A stretch of DNA of 58,339 bases from Mucidula mucida (lineage: Eukaryota > Basidiomycota > Agaricomycetes > Agaricales > Physalacriaceae). A program made the translations under genes and the position numbers. The stretch is taken from positions 1 to 58,339 of the forward strand of contig JADNYV010000222.1 of the NCBI GenBank assembly GCA_015501055.1. Reading direction: 5' to 3'. Below the pieces are notes generated by a model. It made no database searches. It was not told the origin of the DNA and saw only the letters and a program-made list of their open reading frames with translations. Positions 57,101-58,339 of this stretch are shown here, piece by piece (positions within the stretch are counted from its first letter, which is position 1; every line of letters begins with the position of its first letter).

Positions 57101-57813
57101 CATCAAGAAATGAGACTGCGCAGGAGTTTGCCGACAATGAGGAAGACATGGGACGAAGTGGGTCAGCATTGAAGATGGCAAAGGAGGACATGAAACGGTT
57201 TTATGACAGGAAGCGAACAGAGGCAGTAGAGTACAAGGAAGGCGACAAAGTATGGCTGGAAGGGACAAATCTCAGCACGGACCGACCAATGAAGAAGCTC
57301 GATGACAAACACTTTGGGCCGTTCAAAGTGATCAAGAAAGTGGGACGAGCTCTTACAAGCTCCAGATCCCTCACACATGGAAGAGCATCCATCCGTGTTC
57401 AATGAGCCCTGCTGACGCCTTATCACGAGCCCCAGTTCCAAACAACCCCGAGACATGTGTCCGCCACCGTGTTGGAAGGCGCCGAGCCGGAATGGGAGGT
57501 TGAGAAAGTGGTTAATTCCCGGAAGTACCGCGGGGGTTTCCAATACAAGGTTCACTGGAAGGGTTATGGCACACACAAGCAGACATGGGAACCGGCATGC
57601 AATCTCAAAATGCCGACAAAGCTATCAGTGATTTTCACCAACAGTACCCAACAAGCCAAAGCCACCTGCGCTTGCTCGAATTGAAGTTCCTATGTGCAGT
57701 TTCCATCCCATTTATTCCGACCCATGCCACGCCATACCAAACCCCTCAACATCACGCTACCCTCTGCAGCCCTCATGGAGCAACTCTGGCGCAGAATGGA
57801 ACTTGCGCCTTAA
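54150..57813 (+). pseudogene. Pol of element 3, multiple frameshifts
   Basis: Fragments in order are protease region (SGATGSCVNKEFVEKNGLPI near 54355), RT (about 54720-55440, with the YLDD region destroyed near 55365), connection (55446-55922), RNase H (VFTDHQNLQYFRKPQ, 55980), integrase zinc region (MHHDAQLAGHPGRYK, 56331-56597), integrase core ([15 protein letters not shown], 56864-57172) and chromodomain (YRGGFQYKVHWKGYGTHKQ, 57457-57684). Stop at 57811-57813. Confidence 0.8.
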
Positions 57814-57824
57814 GGAGGGGGTGA

Positions 57825-58339
57825 TGTTATGAATTGCCATATTTTCACATTTTCACATCTTATCATATCTTATGGGGGCTTGTCTTATCAACCAACGGAC
57901 TGTTTCATCATCTGTTTTGTCACTGATCATACTCCTTTTATTATCAAAGCCTACTCATGTTGGACACATGCTCAACACATGGATGACATCATACATGCCG
58001 ATACCTCATGGACTCCCTATTGTATACACACCACCGACACCGTAGCACACATGGTGTTTCAGTATTATTACTTACATGCAGTACCACTGTATTTAATGGT
58101 TTCACGGACTAGTAGCATACAACACTGGGTCAAGGGCGTGGAGTTATCCCTAGCAGAAACACGTATGAAAAGGAGTCCCAAACACAGACTTACTAGTATA
58201 TAAGCAGTAGCGTAGCATCATTGTACTTTAGTTCCGATCTCGTTTATACACCTGGCCTAGCCTAGTCTTACGAACGCGAACCTTTCTCCTTTAGTTCTTG
58301 CTGTGGTACCTGGTTGAGTCCTCGTGGCTAATAGTCAGT
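57825..58339 (+). repeat. 3' LTR of element 3, cut by window end
   Basis: Starts TGTTATGAATTG right after polypurine tract GGAGGGGGTGA (57814-57824) and continues to the last base of the window, ending GGCTAATAGTCAGT. About the final dozen bases of the LTR fall outside. Confidence 0.85.

Larger units (their letters stand above)
51923..58339 (+). mobile_element. Ty3/gypsy element 3, full-length but heavily decayed, runs off the window
   Basis: 5' LTR (51923-52451), leader to 53049, gag (53050-53951), pol (about 54150-57813), polypurine tract (57814-57824) and 3' LTR (57825 to the edge, missing about the last dozen bases). It is the only copy with both LTRs and a leader, and so defines the family layout of about 6.4 kb. 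Small deletions are scattered everywhere. The leader after the LTR (GAAGATCAAAACTACC) shows no tRNA primer site that I recognise. Confidence 0.85.

Noticed and set aside
1..58339. rRNA, tRNA, CRISPR or bacterial-type operon features
   Set aside because: No such pattern was seen on reading. The DNA is intron-rich and fungal; a covariance-model tRNA search would be needed to exclude a tRNA fully.

Overview
The window looks like nuclear DNA from a filamentous basidiomycete, most likely an Agaricomycete. Genes are cut by many very short introns (about 45-60 bp, GT...AG). The families are ones typical of mushroom-forming fungi: a FunK1-type protein kinase, large caspase-domain proteins, a PL14-type polysaccharide lyase, an AAA-ATPase-like (PF09820-type) protein, a pirin, a P450 remnant, and chromodomain Ty3/gypsy retrotransposons. 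I saw no rRNA, tRNA or CRISPR array.

Region 1 (1-20.4 kb) is a duplicated locus with five copies of a caspase-domain gene, all on the minus strand, interleaved with two PL14-like lyase genes and two copies of an unidentified gene (H). Two tandem units of about 8.3-8.7 kb can be aligned: 1-2380 matches 8311-10680, and 5427-7533 matches 14133-16217. Between these near-identical frames sit strongly diverged caspase genes (2800-5014 versus 11154-13717). Two caspase genes are fully intact when spliced by hand (669 and 783 aa). One has a single-base frameshift, one has several, and one is a 5'-truncated remnant. The four complete copies share an unusual 14-nt first coding exon.

Region 2 (20.5-33.4 kb) is a mixed segment. 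It holds an orphan 3' exon, a VIP36/Emp47-like L-type lectin (minus), a 5'-truncated LINE, a truncated pirin pseudogene, a FunK1 kinase interrupted by one CGA-to-TGA stop, a P450 N-terminal remnant, and a small tandem repeat.

Region 3 (33.5-58.3 kb) is mostly Ty3/gypsy retrotransposon of one family. Two copies lie head-to-head as a palindrome with arms of about 5.7 kb (33468-39435 and 39971-45665). Its 47-bp spacer was later split by a solo LTR with a 5-bp target duplication. An internally deleted copy follows in tandem (to 48400), and a decayed full-length copy (51923-58339) runs into the window edge. A TA-flanked 244-bp MITE sits inside one LTR. The only intact host gene in this region is the AAA-ATPase-like gene at 49058-50485.

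Caution on base accuracy: many copies differ by single-base indels, some in homopolymers, and in two gene pairs each copy carries an indel where its partner is in frame. Some breaks may therefore be assembly errors from noisy long reads, and the tandem and palindromic structures should be confirmed with spanning reads. Functions are inferred from recognised family motifs; no database search was run.
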